Shown here in pieces: positions 50,230 to 59,689 of a DNA stretch of 64,000 nt. Source of the stretch: Stichopus chloronotus. Taxonomy: Eukaryota > Echinodermata > Holothuroidea > Aspidochirotida > Stichopodidae. The DNA is taken from assembly GCA_021234535.1 (NCBI GenBank), contig CM037842.1:23127106-23191105 (forward strand), in the 5' to 3' direction. Under the pieces are notes generated by a model, which made no database searches, was not told the DNA's origin, and was given only the letters and a program-made list of their open reading frames with translations. A program made the position numbers and the translations under genes. The number at the start of each line of letters is the position of its first letter. The stretch's first letter is position 1.

Positions 50230-50395
50230 GTGTGGGTATTCACGAGTGACTATACTTACCCCTCGCCACACTTGTCAGGGCCGTCAGGGCCTTATGAGAT
50301 CATGTGCAGTGCACGAGCCTAATGGTCTTCTCGGACAACTCGGTGCCCCGCACAGTTAATACCGTAGCCTACACTCTTTGTTATTTTGCAATCCC
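50230..50395. repeat. DIRS inverted terminal repeat, copy A
   Basis: The reverse complement matches 57783-57951 at roughly 85-90 percent, beginning ggggattgcaaaataac and running through gagtgtaggcta, aagacc.ttaggc, ccctgacggccc and ggggtaagtata. Similarity fades beyond the gtgaat..cc words. Confidence 0.8.
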
Positions 50396-50650
50396 CATGA
50401 AAAAGGACGACCGGAAGAGGGGTCCCTCCTCTTTGGTCGCTCTTACGTCCTCCTTTTTGAGGAGGTCGCCGAGTTCCTGCTCCAAGATCTTTTGATGGAG
50501 CGGGTTGTCTGGGGTGGGTGTCAACTGCCTGCCCGCCCGCCGTGAATTCGATCTGATAACCTTTGGAGACAACATTTAACACCCACCTGTCTTGGCAGAA
50601 CGACTCCCAGGCCCATGTGAATTTCCTCAATCTCTCCCCTACTGCTGGGA
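50396..50650 (-). pseudogene. DIRS reverse transcriptase, N-terminal stub
   Basis: ERLRKFTWAWESFCQDRWVL and NVVSKGYQIEF, then in a shifted frame TPDNPLHQKILEQELGDLLKKEDVRATKEE and PLFRSSFFMGIAK. This is the characteristic lead-in of DIRS reverse transcriptases: a Trp-rich helix, a KGY/RGY-IEF strand, then LL.KE.V and F...FF. It stops at the FF..K motif of the fingers, where the inverted terminal repeat begins. No palm motifs exist, so there is no enzyme activity. Confidence 0.72.
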
Positions 50651-50689
50651 GTCCAGTAGGGTGGGCACCCATAGGGCTGCATGGGGAAC

Positions 50690-52148
50690 TGCGCTGGGGT
50701 CTACTGACCGTACTTGGGACGGTCGCCAGCCCCGCCAGAACCCTTGCCATGACCCCGAGCAGGTTGCGAACTGCCGCCCCTGCCTCCTCTGCCTCTTCCA
50801 GAGGTCGAAGGACCCCTGGAAGAAGCTCCACAACCCGCACCCTTTGCTTTGCGGCGACAGGACCACGACTTCCCGTGGGAAGCCGCAGCAGCGGGACATG
50901 GGGAGGGCTGGGCGGTTGCCGGGGTGGCCGGAGGACGGATCGACGCTGCGGTGGTCGCTTCGTGCCTCTTGACCTCTTCGACTAGTTTATCCAAAAACTG
51001 GCCATTGAAGAGGTCAGGGCCCCACAACCCGCAGGTTCTCTAACCTGCTCCTGACCTCGGAGGATGGTCATGCAAACCCGTCGAGGACGTTGTCTCGGCA
51101 CACTTGCACGGACTCGAGCGCCACTCAACCAAACTGATCGTATACGAGTCGGGACAAGGGGCCCAGCAGGTAGATCAGTTTGCCCACGTCAGCTTTGGAG
51201 AACTGAATGTCGTCCTCCGGGAGCTGCGTGTAGGCTCGTCTCAGGGCTTCCGCTACCAGAAGGAACATGGAAGAGAACTTCAGGCCGGCTCTCGCAGCAA
51301 GATTGGCCTGGTACCAATCCTCCTCAGCTCGCTTCCGTAGGGAGTCCCTGAACATCCCTGAGGCCAAACCCTGTTCCGACCTCACCTTATTTCGAGTTTC
51401 GTCCGAAATAGAGGGGGGCGGAACACGGTCTCCCTGTGGCCTTCAGGTACCCTGACAGCCCTCTCCTGCGCAGCAGCTTGAGACAGTGCTCATCGACCGG
51501 AAACTCAGGCGGCCCCAAGACCTCCTCCTCATTCGTAGCCGACAGGCGAGAACCCGAGGGTCCTGCCTCGCTACGCGTGGGAGCTTCATAGCCCAGCTTG
51601 GAGGAAAGAATCTCCACAACTGAGGCTAGAAGTGAGGGAGGAAGATCAGTGCCTCTAGGGGTACTATCTTCCTCCCTGGTCTCGGGCTGCGGCACGGTCT
51701 CCTCTGCCTGCTCCTCCATCTCCTCCAGCTCATTGTCGAATTCATCGGACGCGAGGAGTTCGAGCGAGTCGGGAGGTGGGGGCTCGGCAGCCGTGCCTTG
51801 GACCACTGGGACCTCAGGAGGGGAGGCGGAGCAGGGGGTTGCTGGTCGCTGGACGAGGGACGGAGGTGAGCCGTTTGCTTGGCCACCTCTCCAGCAATCA
51901 GCGGACCCAAAAGACTCGCGAACTGGCCATCCAGCTCGGGTCAGTTGGGTTCGAAAACCCCCTTGGACTAAACGATCGGGACTGGGTAGTCCGACCGTAT
52001 CCCTGGTCCGAGTCGGCAGAATCCAAACTCGGACGCGTGGAGCCAGAACGAATAGGACTTCTGGACCGGTCGGCCCACAAAGTCCTACTTCGTTCTCGGC
52101 TCCGGGTAAGGCCGCGATCCGCTCGGGACTGTGAGCCACTACCCTGGG
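50690..52148 (-). pseudogene. DIRS Gag, middle and C-terminal part downstream of the hAT insertion
   Basis: Read on the minus strand through three frames: an Arg/Ser-rich stretch (52148-51900); a LLGPLIAGEVAKQTAHL block (51905); then 51840-51390 with an acidic segment (DEFDNELEEMEEQAEE), VVEILSSKLGYEAP and FPVDEHCLKLLRR. It continues with EDWYQANLAARAGLKF, LLVAEALRRAYTQLP and GKLIYLLGPLSRLVY (51385-51125). The C-terminus (51027-50701) has NGQFLDKLVEEVKRHEA followed by a Gly/Arg/Ser-rich tail. The order matches a DIRS Gag core with RNA-binding tail. Frameshifts and stops between blocks inactivate it. Plus-strand frames here (for example 51598-52134) are shadows. Confidence 0.68.
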
Positions 52149-52156
52149 AGTCCTGG

Positions 52157-52172
52157 TAAGGTCCGTCGGTAT
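52157..52172. repeat. hAT left terminal inverted repeat
   Basis: TAAGGTCCGTCGGTAT, exact reverse complement of 56999-57014, directly following AGTCCTGG. Confidence 0.95.
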
Positions 52173-53484
52173 GAGCCAAAACAGGTATCGGTATACTGAC
52201 TGACACATACCTGGTATTACCAGGTATACCGGAAAATTTCGCAAAACCAGTACATCACACAGTAATTGTACCATACTCTACAATATGATCCATTCCCATT
52301 GCTACCCGATACCTACGACCCTCTAACAGTTTTATGGACACAAATTTTTTCCAATCTCTTTTCTCTTCTTTGCAACAAAACATTTTGAAGATTTAAATAA
52401 AGTTTTGATTAAACGAAAAAAATGGTAAAAAAAACTAAAGTGTTTATGTGTTTTCCTTTTCGAGTTAAGCCCCATGAAAGTAATACTAATAGCCCATATA
52501 TTTAACGTTATGCCTGTAAGTCTTACAATCCAACGCTCCCCGGCGATTATCCTCTCAACAACACCAAGTAATTTTTCAGTTTTGATTGTGTAAAATTTAT
52601 AACTCGTGGGCCTTGTGATTCCTGGACCTTGATCATTCTATTCCCAACCCGTGTAAGGCCTGCTTATTAACGAAAGGAAACACCATGAACCACTGCATTC
52701 GAGTGCAAAATGTATACGGCGTAGCTAGCTTGTGTCGTCATTGCCAGCTGTACGTGTACACACTACTACAGTAGCGTTGTAGTCTGTACATGATTTACCG
52801 TACCTGCTAAAGAATTCGGGTATGTTATTTACCAGGTATGACTTCGGCAATCGGTATGAGAGCGAGCAACAAGTGAAACAGATACACACGTGTAGTGCGC
52901 AAAATCAATTCTAGATCTCAGATAAGTTGACAAGCACGCACGTGGGTGTGTGTGAAGGAAATTACTTGAGCGTAGTGCTAAAACTTGACTGTACTTACGG
53001 CAAAGTTTTAAGCTATTAGTCATGGCATGGTGCGAGTGTTGTTGTAATTTATTAAACCAAAAACGGGGAATTTCGGGAAATGGCTTAAAATGTATGAAGT
53101 TGTGGTCTGTTTTAACGATGTTGGGGGGTTTTGTTGGTTAACATCTTAGTCTCAGATGGAAAGGAAAAGTGACCACAAAAGCTTGATGGCACTCCACATA
53201 CGAAACATGAAACAAAGACCAGATTATCCCATCAATTAGTTTAGTAACAATTTCTTTGAAATCTAAATATCTGGTAAGTAATGGGGTAGTGAATCTCCTT
53301 TGTTGATCTCTGTAACAGTAGATGGAGATTCAACTCTGACTGTCATTTCTTTGCTGAAGTTAACATAGCGCGTATTAATTCGGAAGAGTATCGTAGATAA
53401 AAGGCAACGTTTTCCTAAACAAGTTTATTATACACACTAAACAAGTTTACTCTACACAAAGAGCAAGGTTCAAGTGAAATAATT

Positions 53485-54474
53485 ATGGGCAAAACAAGTC
53501 TAGTGTGGAACTACTTCAAAAGTGCCGAGAGCTCTGGGGAGTTTTCATGCAGCATTTGTAAAAAAGTTGTCAAATCATCAGATTCTAGTACCTCCAATTT
53601 GCATCACCATCTGCGTACGTACCATCCTCAAGAACATGCAAGTCTGTATCCATCCAGCTCTGGTTCAAAGGGCACAGGGACGGATACGCCAAGTTCCCAG
53701 TCTACTCATTCAGCCAGTTCTTCAAAGGGACGCATTGCAGACATGTTTGCAAAAAACACTCACTACAACAGAACTGATAGGCGATGGGAGGAGCTTACTC
53801 GTGCTGTCACATTTTGCATCGCAAAAGATTCTATGCCCATGCGAACTGTTGGGAAGCCCGGGTTTCGCCACTTGCTAAAAAAGTTGGACCCTAGGTTTGA
53901 AGCGCCAAGTGAACGTGCGTTGTCAAAGACGCACATTCCGAAATTGTATAATGAAATTAGGGAAAAGGTGATTGCCCGTCTGAAGGATGCCGACTTTTTT
54001 TCCGCAACTACAGACATGTGGTCTTCGCATGGAATGACGCCATACATGGGGATGACCATTCACTTCATTGATTCCCAGTGGAAATTAGAGCACATCGACC
54101 TGGGAACAAGATTTGTCCCGGAAGACCACACTGCAGAGACTCTTGCTGAAACATGCAAGGACATGCTAGATCAGAGGGGGTTGACTCCTTCAAAACTGGT
54201 ATGTGTTACCTCTGACAATGGGGCAAATATAGTGAAAGCCATAAAAGACTTGGGTTGGGGGCACATGTGCTGCTTTGGGCATGGTTTACATCTTGGGATA
54301 ACAAAGTCGTATTCCCAGACTACGCATCCCGACATCCGTCAGAGAGTTAACCGATCTTTGGGTGTGGCTCACGGTTTAGTGGCTAAATTTAACACCAGCT
54401 GGAAAAAGAAAAGGGATTTACAAACGGCCCAGGTCCAAAACGGGAAAGAACCCAAGTGCCTGATTTCGTTAAGT
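53485..54474 (+). CDS. hAT transposase, exon 1 (BED finger and catalytic core start)
   Basis: Begins at the ATG of MGKTSLVWNYF. Residues 1-50 form a BED-type zinc finger: aromatic WNYF, Cys22 and Cys25, then His42 and His47 in LHHHLRTYH. A Ser/Thr-rich linker follows (55-82). The RNase H-like core begins with FFSATTDMW (first catalytic Asp, residue 177) and SDNGAN (second catalytic Asp, residue 244), then CCFGHGLHL with the CxxH of hAT insertion domains (263-266). Together these read as a ZBED/Ac-type transposase that binds the element ends and cuts and pastes the DNA. The frame stays open to 54519, but the last 15 codons lack homology and are probably intronic. The donor is uncertain: GT at 54475 keeps phase with exon 2, while the better-looking donor (c|gttaag at 54468) does not. 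Confidence 0.85.
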
Positions 54475-54834
54475 GTTTATTTTATTTTTGCGGATAAATA
54501 TTTTCTTGGGGGGATATCCTGAATCCATCAGTGTGATTAAGCATTTAGTTCCTAACAGCTGATATTAAAAATGTGAAAGCATACCTAAAGTGTGGCTGAT
54601 TTGTTTTCCTAAGTGGTTGGTCTGGGTGGTCTTTTTCCACTTGTTTTGTGCCTTCGAATCTAAATTACAAAATTAACACTATATCATCGATACATTGTTA
54701 TAACAACCGATGAACCATAGGGACTACAAGCTTTTAAGGTGGGTAGACACGCAGGTAGCCCCCAAACTTTGTGCATTTCCGATGCGACTATCCCTTTTGC
54801 CTAAGTCGAATTTTTCCTTATCCTTTTAATTTAG
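54475..54834 (+). other. hAT transposase intron 1 (boundaries partly uncertain)
   Basis: AT-richer than the flanking exons, contains stops in all frames and ends in a pyrimidine-rich tttttccttatccttttaatttag. The 5' boundary is 54468 or 54475, as discussed for exon 1. Confidence 0.65.
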
Positions 54835-55242
54835 GACTGTATCACAAGGTGGGGATCGACACAAGCCATGCTAAAACGCATCCTCAAAAACGAGGAAGAA
54901 ATAAAGCATGTGCTTGTAAACGATCGGAAGACCGTTCACCTTGTACCGAAGTGGCAAGATGTGGCCGTTTTTGAAGCCTTGAACAAGGTGATGGAACCTC
55001 TGGCGGAGCTTACTGACATGTCAGGAAGCAAATACGTCACCATCTCATTCCTCAAACCCATGCTGGAGAAATTAGAAGCTGAGGTTTTAGCACCTGAGAC
55101 ACCCGAAGATGAGCCCAATCCAGACGAGCTACTCGTGAATAAACTGCGGCAAAATATTCTAGATGATATCCTGCCCCATTATGCTGATGATGACAGGCAA
55201 AAGCTGATTAACATAACATCGTTTCTGGATCCATGTTTTAAG
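54835..55242 (+). CDS. hAT transposase, exon 2 (insertion domain)
   Basis: 136 codons after a tttaatttag acceptor. It opens with DCITRWGSTQAMLKRIL, the D-TRW-S-MLxR motif that follows the CxxH segment in hAT transposases. It continues with helical WQDVAVFEALNKVMEPLAELT and FLKPMLEKL, an acidic PETPEDEPNPDE loop, and INITSFLDPCFK (the LDPRFK-type motif). The end AAG|gtctgc is a usable donor, in phase 0 with exon 3. An upstream in-frame ATG (54868) is internal to the motif and not the true start. The all-helical insertion domain in this family carries end-recognition and hairpin-formation functions. Confidence 0.82.
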
Positions 55243-55416
55243 GTCTGCTGAATGCCCATGTGCATGTTTTTGATCATTTAAAGGAGAAATTTTTGTAGCG
55301 CGCACAGACATGTTTCTAATGTTTGAAAAGCTAAGTTTTTTCTATAACCCTTGAATACTGAAACTCATGTTATTACAACAGTTGTAAGCCAACCCCTTCA
55401 TACCATTTGTTTACAG
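55243..55416 (+). other. hAT transposase intron 2
   Basis: 174 bases, gtctgc...ttgtttacag; joining exons 2 and 3 keeps frame (FK|VTHLDE). An alternative is none, since the interior contains stops. Confidence 0.8.
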
Positions 55417-55941
55417 GTCACTCATCTGGATGAAATTCAAACTACATTGGTGAAAACAAGCCTCCTCACTCTATTTATGGATGAATCTTCCCCGCAAACA
55501 ACTGATGTTTCTGAACCACGGCCCTCAACATCCTCCAGCTCCAGTGACACAGTCAATGATCCAAACACAGTTCCCACACCCACCCCAGACTCCCCACCAC
55601 GGAAAAAGCAACATACTCTCGGCTCTTGGCTAGGAAAATCAAAGGAACAGTCTTCATCCCCTGCTCAAAGTTCTCCCCGCGAAACGTTTCTAAGGGAGTA
55701 CGACTTGTACGTTGCCATCCCTTGTGCCGACTGTGAGGATGACCCTTTGGAGTGGTGGAAAGATCAAGAAAAAGACTTCCCCAACCTTGCACCTTTTGCT
55801 AGACGATACTTATCAGTCCAGGCGACATCTTCCCCCTCCGAACGACTTTTCAGTAAAGCTGGACAAATCATTACCCCCTTGAGAGCTCAGCTAAATCCTG
55901 AAAAGGCCAGCATGCTTGTTTTTTTGGCCCAGAACTTGTGA
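55417..55941 (+). CDS. hAT transposase, exon 3 (C-terminal dimerisation domain)
   Basis: 174 codons after a ttgtttacag acceptor, in frame with exon 2. A Ser/Pro/Thr-rich linker (DESSPQTTD to SSPAQSSP) is followed by DPLEWWKDQEKDFPNL, then APFARRYLSVQATSSPSER and LFSKAG, the hAT C-terminal dimerisation signature. It ends ASMLVFLAQNL and a stop. The three exons total about 640 residues, the usual size for ZBED-like hAT transposases. The plus-strand ATG at 55351 precedes the acceptor and is not coding. No stop or frameshift interrupts this exon. Confidence 0.88.
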   Translation, partial: VTHLDEIQTTLVKTSLLTLFMDESSPQTTDVSEPRPSTSSSSSDTVNDPNTVPTPTPDSPPRKKQHTLGSWLGKSKEQSSSPAQSSPRETFLREYDLYVAIPCADCEDDPLEWWKDQEKDFPNLAPFARRYLSVQATSSPSERLFSKAGQIITPLRAQLNPEKASMLVFLAQNL

Positions 55942-56160
55942 TTATTTAATCACTACTTTGTTTAGTCTGCCCATCCGTTTGTCATCCCGGAAGCCGTATT
56001 GCGGGTTTATTTACAAATGTGATGTTTATGTCATGCCGTTCTTAATAATTTTCTCACTTTGTTAATGATGGTATTCATTAATAGTAAGCTTAATTAATAG
56101 TATTCATTCATATGTACCCTGGAAGTTTTTATTTCTTTTTCTTTCATTTTGAAAGAAATC

Positions 56161-56166
56161 AATAAA
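56161..56166 (+). terminator. Poly(A) signal of the hAT transposase
   Basis: AATAAA about 220 bases after the stop codon, followed by T/GT-rich sequence. Confidence 0.6.
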
Positions 56167-56998
56167 ACAACATTGATTCATTGTTCTATAATCCTTGGAA
56201 ATTAAGTCTCACAGTCCTTATTTTTCTACACGTATTGACAGCGCTGACAGAAATCTAGCATTCCCGAGTTCTTTCAGGACTCATCACGGTACTTTTCAAG
56301 GGCGTATTTTGTCGTTTTTAACCTGCATTACTCCATTCCTTGCGGCCTGTCGAGCCGCATACCAGGAACCTCAACTTTTGCGAGGTATATTCGGTAACAG
56401 TTGGTTCAGAGCACAGTACGTAAAACACAACGCATTTGTTTCAACTTCAAATCATTTCATTTCTACTGTTGCAAACAGACCCAACCACGCTCTAGTGCAA
56501 CACGTGTGAGAAAACGAACTCTTCGGTATTTCAACCCCCTATCAATAAGTTGACTGTTCCAAGTTATCGTTAGTAAGTGAATGTTGTTAGTCCTTGTGAT
56601 TGGTCAATTAGGCTTAAACCATTTTGCACGGTTGCAATGAAAGAACCATCTGTTCGTCCCTCCGCTGATCTCTTGTGATGTAGTTCTTGTTAGGCTATAG
56701 CATGGTATGTGCTACGTACGTATGATTGCCACACAGTGTGCAAGCGGCATGCTAAGATTGTGTACAGAGTTTTGTGGCTGAATCTCCCCTGCAATGGTAC
56801 GTGAACACAGTGACAAGCAATTATTGGAAAGAATTTGTGTGCGTACCTGGTTCGGTATTTCTATTGTGTATATTTTTTACCAGGTATTTCGGCATCTTTT
56901 CAGGTATACCTGGTATTTTCGATATATTCGTTTATGATAGATTTCCATACCATCGGTATGGGTATGAGGAAAATACCAGGTATACCTGGTATATCGAT

Positions 56999-57014
56999 AT
57001 ACCGACGGACCTTA
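56999..57014. repeat. hAT right terminal inverted repeat
   Basis: Exact partner of the left repeat, followed by the second AGTCCTGG. Confidence 0.95.
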
Positions 57015-57022
57015 AGTCCTGG

Positions 57023-57571
57023 GAGCCCTTTTCGGTACCGGCGGGCGCCGAAGCGCACAGACCCGGAGCCAGAGAGGACCCGCCACCGTGGGATCCAGCA
57101 AGATCCAGGCTCCGATGAGCTGAATCTTGGGGAGCCGGCTCCTGTAAAGGGCTTCCAGATCCCCGGGTATCCCGGGAGTCCTGTGGGAGTACGTTCCGAG
57201 GAACGTCCTCAACCACGGACTCCCGTGGAAGGCTGGAGCCCTGCCAGTTCGACATCCCGAGGGACGGAGCACGACTCAGCGGCTGAAGCCGTGGGTTCCC
57301 GGTCGGTCTCCCGGGCCCCAGAGTTCGAAGCTCCGCTGCTCGGGACTGACCCCGCCCTCTCTACCGGCCTAACCTTCCTACCCTTCGACTTGGACTTACC
57401 TTTAAGCCTGGTCACAGACCACTGGGCCGGGGAAAAAGACATGCACTGTTCGCACAGATTAGACCTTGTGCAAGAATGGCACAGGGGGCACACTGAGTGC
57501 GAGTCCCAATCCCTCCCAGGCCGGAATTGGTTGCAAATAGAGCTACGGGGGCCAGGATTTGGGGACGACAT
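57023..57571 (-). pseudogene. DIRS Gag, N-terminal part upstream of the hAT insertion
   Basis: From the ATG at 57571 the frame runs to 57209. It contains a cysteine cluster, CPLCHSCTRSNLCEQC (CX2CX2C...CX2C), probably a small metal-binding fold, followed by a Lys/Arg-rich KGKSKSKGRK patch and Ser/Arg-rich sequence. After the stop at 57209, neighbouring frames (57255-57020) continue a Pro/Ser-rich Gag-like text, so at least one frameshift is present. The hAT target duplication (57015-57022) ends this part. Gag is presumed to package element RNA. High GC and CG content contrasts with the AT-rich surroundings. Confidence 0.65.
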
Positions 57572-57782
57572 GCCAAGTCCGAAGGGGGTGTCACTCTTCT
57601 AAACCAAAAAACACTTACCACCTGAAAAACACTACAAAATGAATACCAGGGGAACTAAGGGGGAATATATGGCAAGAAAACTCAATTACTTTAAGATAGA
57701 AGATAAACGAGGAGGCTAACGAAACCTTACAAGTGAAATACAAAATAACTTTTAACGTAAGGAGGGGATTGCGCAATGCCCT

Positions 57783-57951
57783 TAAGGGGATTGCAAAATA
57801 ACGAAGAGTGTAGGCTATGGGATTAACTGTGCAGCGGCACCGAGTTGTACGAGAAGACCGTTAGGCGTGTGCCCTGCGCATGATCTCGTAGGGCCCTGAC
57901 GGCCCTTACAAGTGTGGCAAGGGGTAAGTATATGTCTACGATGTGAATCCC
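57783..57951. repeat. DIRS inverted terminal repeat, copy B
   Basis: Opposite-orientation partner of 50230-50395. It is the 5' end relative to the Gag frame. Just beyond it a second DIRS-like lineage begins on the plus strand. Confidence 0.8.
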
Positions 57952-58620
57952 TTGTTTCTGAGGGACCCACTGGCAAGAGCAAACATTTGCTGGAAAACAG
58001 TTCCAGTTGGATAGACCCTTAGACATCAACCACTACAGAGCTGACAGCTGAAGAGAATGGGTGGATAGCATTCCAGTAGTGCCTACAAGGACATTTAGTG
58101 AAGCTATTCTCTGACAATTATACCACAGTTTCCTATATCATCAAGCAGATGGGCACTGACTTGCCGTCACTTGATACGGCAGAAAGGGACCTTCCTCTAT
58201 GGGCACAGACTAAAGACATCTCAGGCAGGGTCTCCCACATTGCAGGAGAGGACAATGAATTCCTGAAGTCATATCCAGGGGGAATGTCCACCCGAAACAA
58301 GTTGTCCTTCTCCCAATAGACAAGCAATGCAGGCTTTCAGAAGTGTGGTTCACATAGATCTGTTTGCAGGGAAAGAAAACGCAAAGCTCACCACCTTCTG
58401 CTCAAGAATGTTCCATCCAGAAGCAGCAGCCACAGATGTCCTCTTGTTCATCTGGGATGGGATGAAGCTCATACCTTTGACTCCCCCCACTTTGCCTAGG
58501 TCACAAATCTCTAATAAACTTCAGCCAATCACTTTGCAGGGTCATCTTGATAGCCTTGTTCTAGCCAAGACAGTCACAGTTTCAGGACCTACTGACAGAT
58601 GTCCCTCTCAGACAAACTGA
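57952..58620 (+). pseudogene. RNase H and connecting region of a second DIRS-like lineage
   Basis: On the plus strand, frame 58098-58319 reads VKLFSDNYTTVSYIIKQMGT and SHIAGEDNEFLKS, with the SDN catalytic Asp and the terminal SHIAG.(D/E)N motif of DIRS/Ngaro-type RNase H. Frame 58327-58620 reads VVHIDLFAGKENAKLTTFCS, FHPEAAATDVLLFIWDG and IPLTPPTLPRSQI, the connecting region that normally precedes the tyrosine recombinase. A frame change near 58320 and loss of everything upstream and downstream make it a remnant. Orientation and residues differ from the minus-strand remnant at 33 kb, so it is a different lineage. It is cut at 58640 by the 1-kb inverted-repeat element. Confidence 0.68.
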
Positions 58621-58640
58621 ACTGATTGTGGTAGAGGGTG

Positions 58641-59689
58641 TGTGAAAAAGCGCCCTTTAATCGCACTACTATTCCGGTTTTCGTTGCTCCAGGCACATAT
58701 CAAGGCTACCAAATCATTCGAAAGAAATTCAGTACCGCGCTCCACAGGCTGACTGGCCTCTTTTTTACAAGATAACATACAAAAGTGAAATTTACAGTAA
58801 AATATGTCCAGATACGAAATCTAACGGCGATTTACCATTGAATTGCACTTTCAAACGAAAAATTTGGTTGGGTAAGAAGCAATTTAACAAAATATCACCG
58901 TCTTCTTTCGTTTTTAAATGTGTTCTTCTCGCAAACAAACTTCCTCCCCCTCTGCAGTATCGTCAATATCATTAGCTCAATTTGGACTGTACCATTACCG
59001 TGAATTTCCAAATAAATATATGTTCTTGCACCCCATTAAACATGAGATTTCAATGACAGGCTTTGCAGACATACTGATGTTATATTTTTAGACCTTATTA
59101 CGTATATTTTATGGATTTAACTTCACAATTTCAATCTTAACATCATACTATAAATAAACACCCAAAGTTACATCGATCACACCTTACGTTTGTGTTACCT
59201 ATGTGGGGTACAAACTTCTCTACTCCAACAATGTTACACAGCATACAATCTAGTCCTATTTGCACTGCACAGGCACTACACTGTGTACAACTTAACTGCT
59301 GCGGCAACGCTTCGCGCCAAAACAAACTTGTGGTAGGAGATATTTTTGTAAGGAGGTCGCACACTTAGGGAACAGCAGACCTTAAATGATTTTTGTAAGG
59401 ATTAGGCATCTGGAAGTACGTATTTTGACCAATTCTGCACCAAATTGAAAAATTCAACTACATAATCGGGTGTAAGTGAGCCATCAAACACTATCTTGGT
59501 ATTCTCTAGCCAATAACATGCAAAAATAGTGCCACGTTTTGGTGTGTGGCTGAAAAATTCTGTCAGCATCGCGGAGGTAGCGGTTACGTAATACGTCACC
59601 GACTAGGGAAAGAATTTGTCCTTCAAACGTGAGTTGGAAGCCAGTGGCTTCCAACTCACGGCAGTGGAACTAAAGGGCGCATTCTCACA
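58641..59689. mobile_element. 1-kb inverted-terminal-repeat element, copy 2
   Basis: Direct-orientation copy of 43166-44158 with ends tgtgaaaaagcgcccttta / taaagggcgcattctcaca. Relative to copy 1 it retains 40-50 extra bases near 58911-58957 and 17 bases near 59287, probably ancestral sequence deleted in copy 1 at short direct repeats. Near its right end it has a perfect 16-bp-arm hairpin (next entry), degraded in copy 1. Confidence 0.8.
59628..59660. repeat. Perfect 16-bp hairpin near the right end of copy 2
   Basis: Arms 59628-59643 and 59645-59660 (cgtgagttggaagcca and its complement) around a single base. In copy 1 the right arm carries changes (ggcgttcaactcacg). Confidence 0.85.

Larger units (their letters stand above)
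52157..57014 (+). mobile_element. Complete hAT transposon inserted in the DIRS derivative
   Basis: 4858 bp with exact 16-bp terminal inverted repeats TAAGGTCCGTCGGTAT (52157-52172 and 56999-57014) and an exact 8-bp target duplication AGTCCTGG (52149-52156 and 57015-57022). 8-bp duplications are diagnostic of hAT. Subterminal regions on both sides carry repeated, partly palindromic aggtatacctggtat words (52190-52235, 56845-56995), plausible transposase-binding sites. The interior encodes a three-exon BED-finger transposase on the plus strand. Perfect ends and duplication, and near-intact frames, indicate recent movement. Confidence 0.95.
50230..57951 (-). mobile_element. DIRS-like deletion derivative with inverted terminal repeats, split by a hAT
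   Basis: Excluding the 4858-bp hAT and one target copy, the element is about 2.86 kb. It reads on the minus strand as inverted repeat (57951-57783), leader, Gag, start of reverse transcriptase, then directly the opposite inverted repeat (50395-50230). Reverse transcriptase core, RNase H and tyrosine recombinase are missing. Inverted terminal repeats flanking gag-pol are the hallmark of the DIRS group. Because the break falls exactly where the inverted repeat starts, this is an internally deleted, non-autonomous form, not a random fragment. Confidence 0.75.

Noticed and set aside
51598..52134. Long Ser/Gly-rich plus-strand frame
   Set aside because: Antisense shadow of the GC-rich DIRS Gag; the recognisable Gag blocks are on the minus strand.
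51387..52274. Single 295-residue minus-strand ORF
   Set aside because: Its first ~40 codons are hAT end sequence and its upper part is not in the Gag frame; only the later part is Gag, so it is not one gene.
54868..55251. Independent gene starting at ATG 54868
   Set aside because: The homologous text begins upstream at the 54835 splice acceptor; this ATG is internal to the hAT motif.
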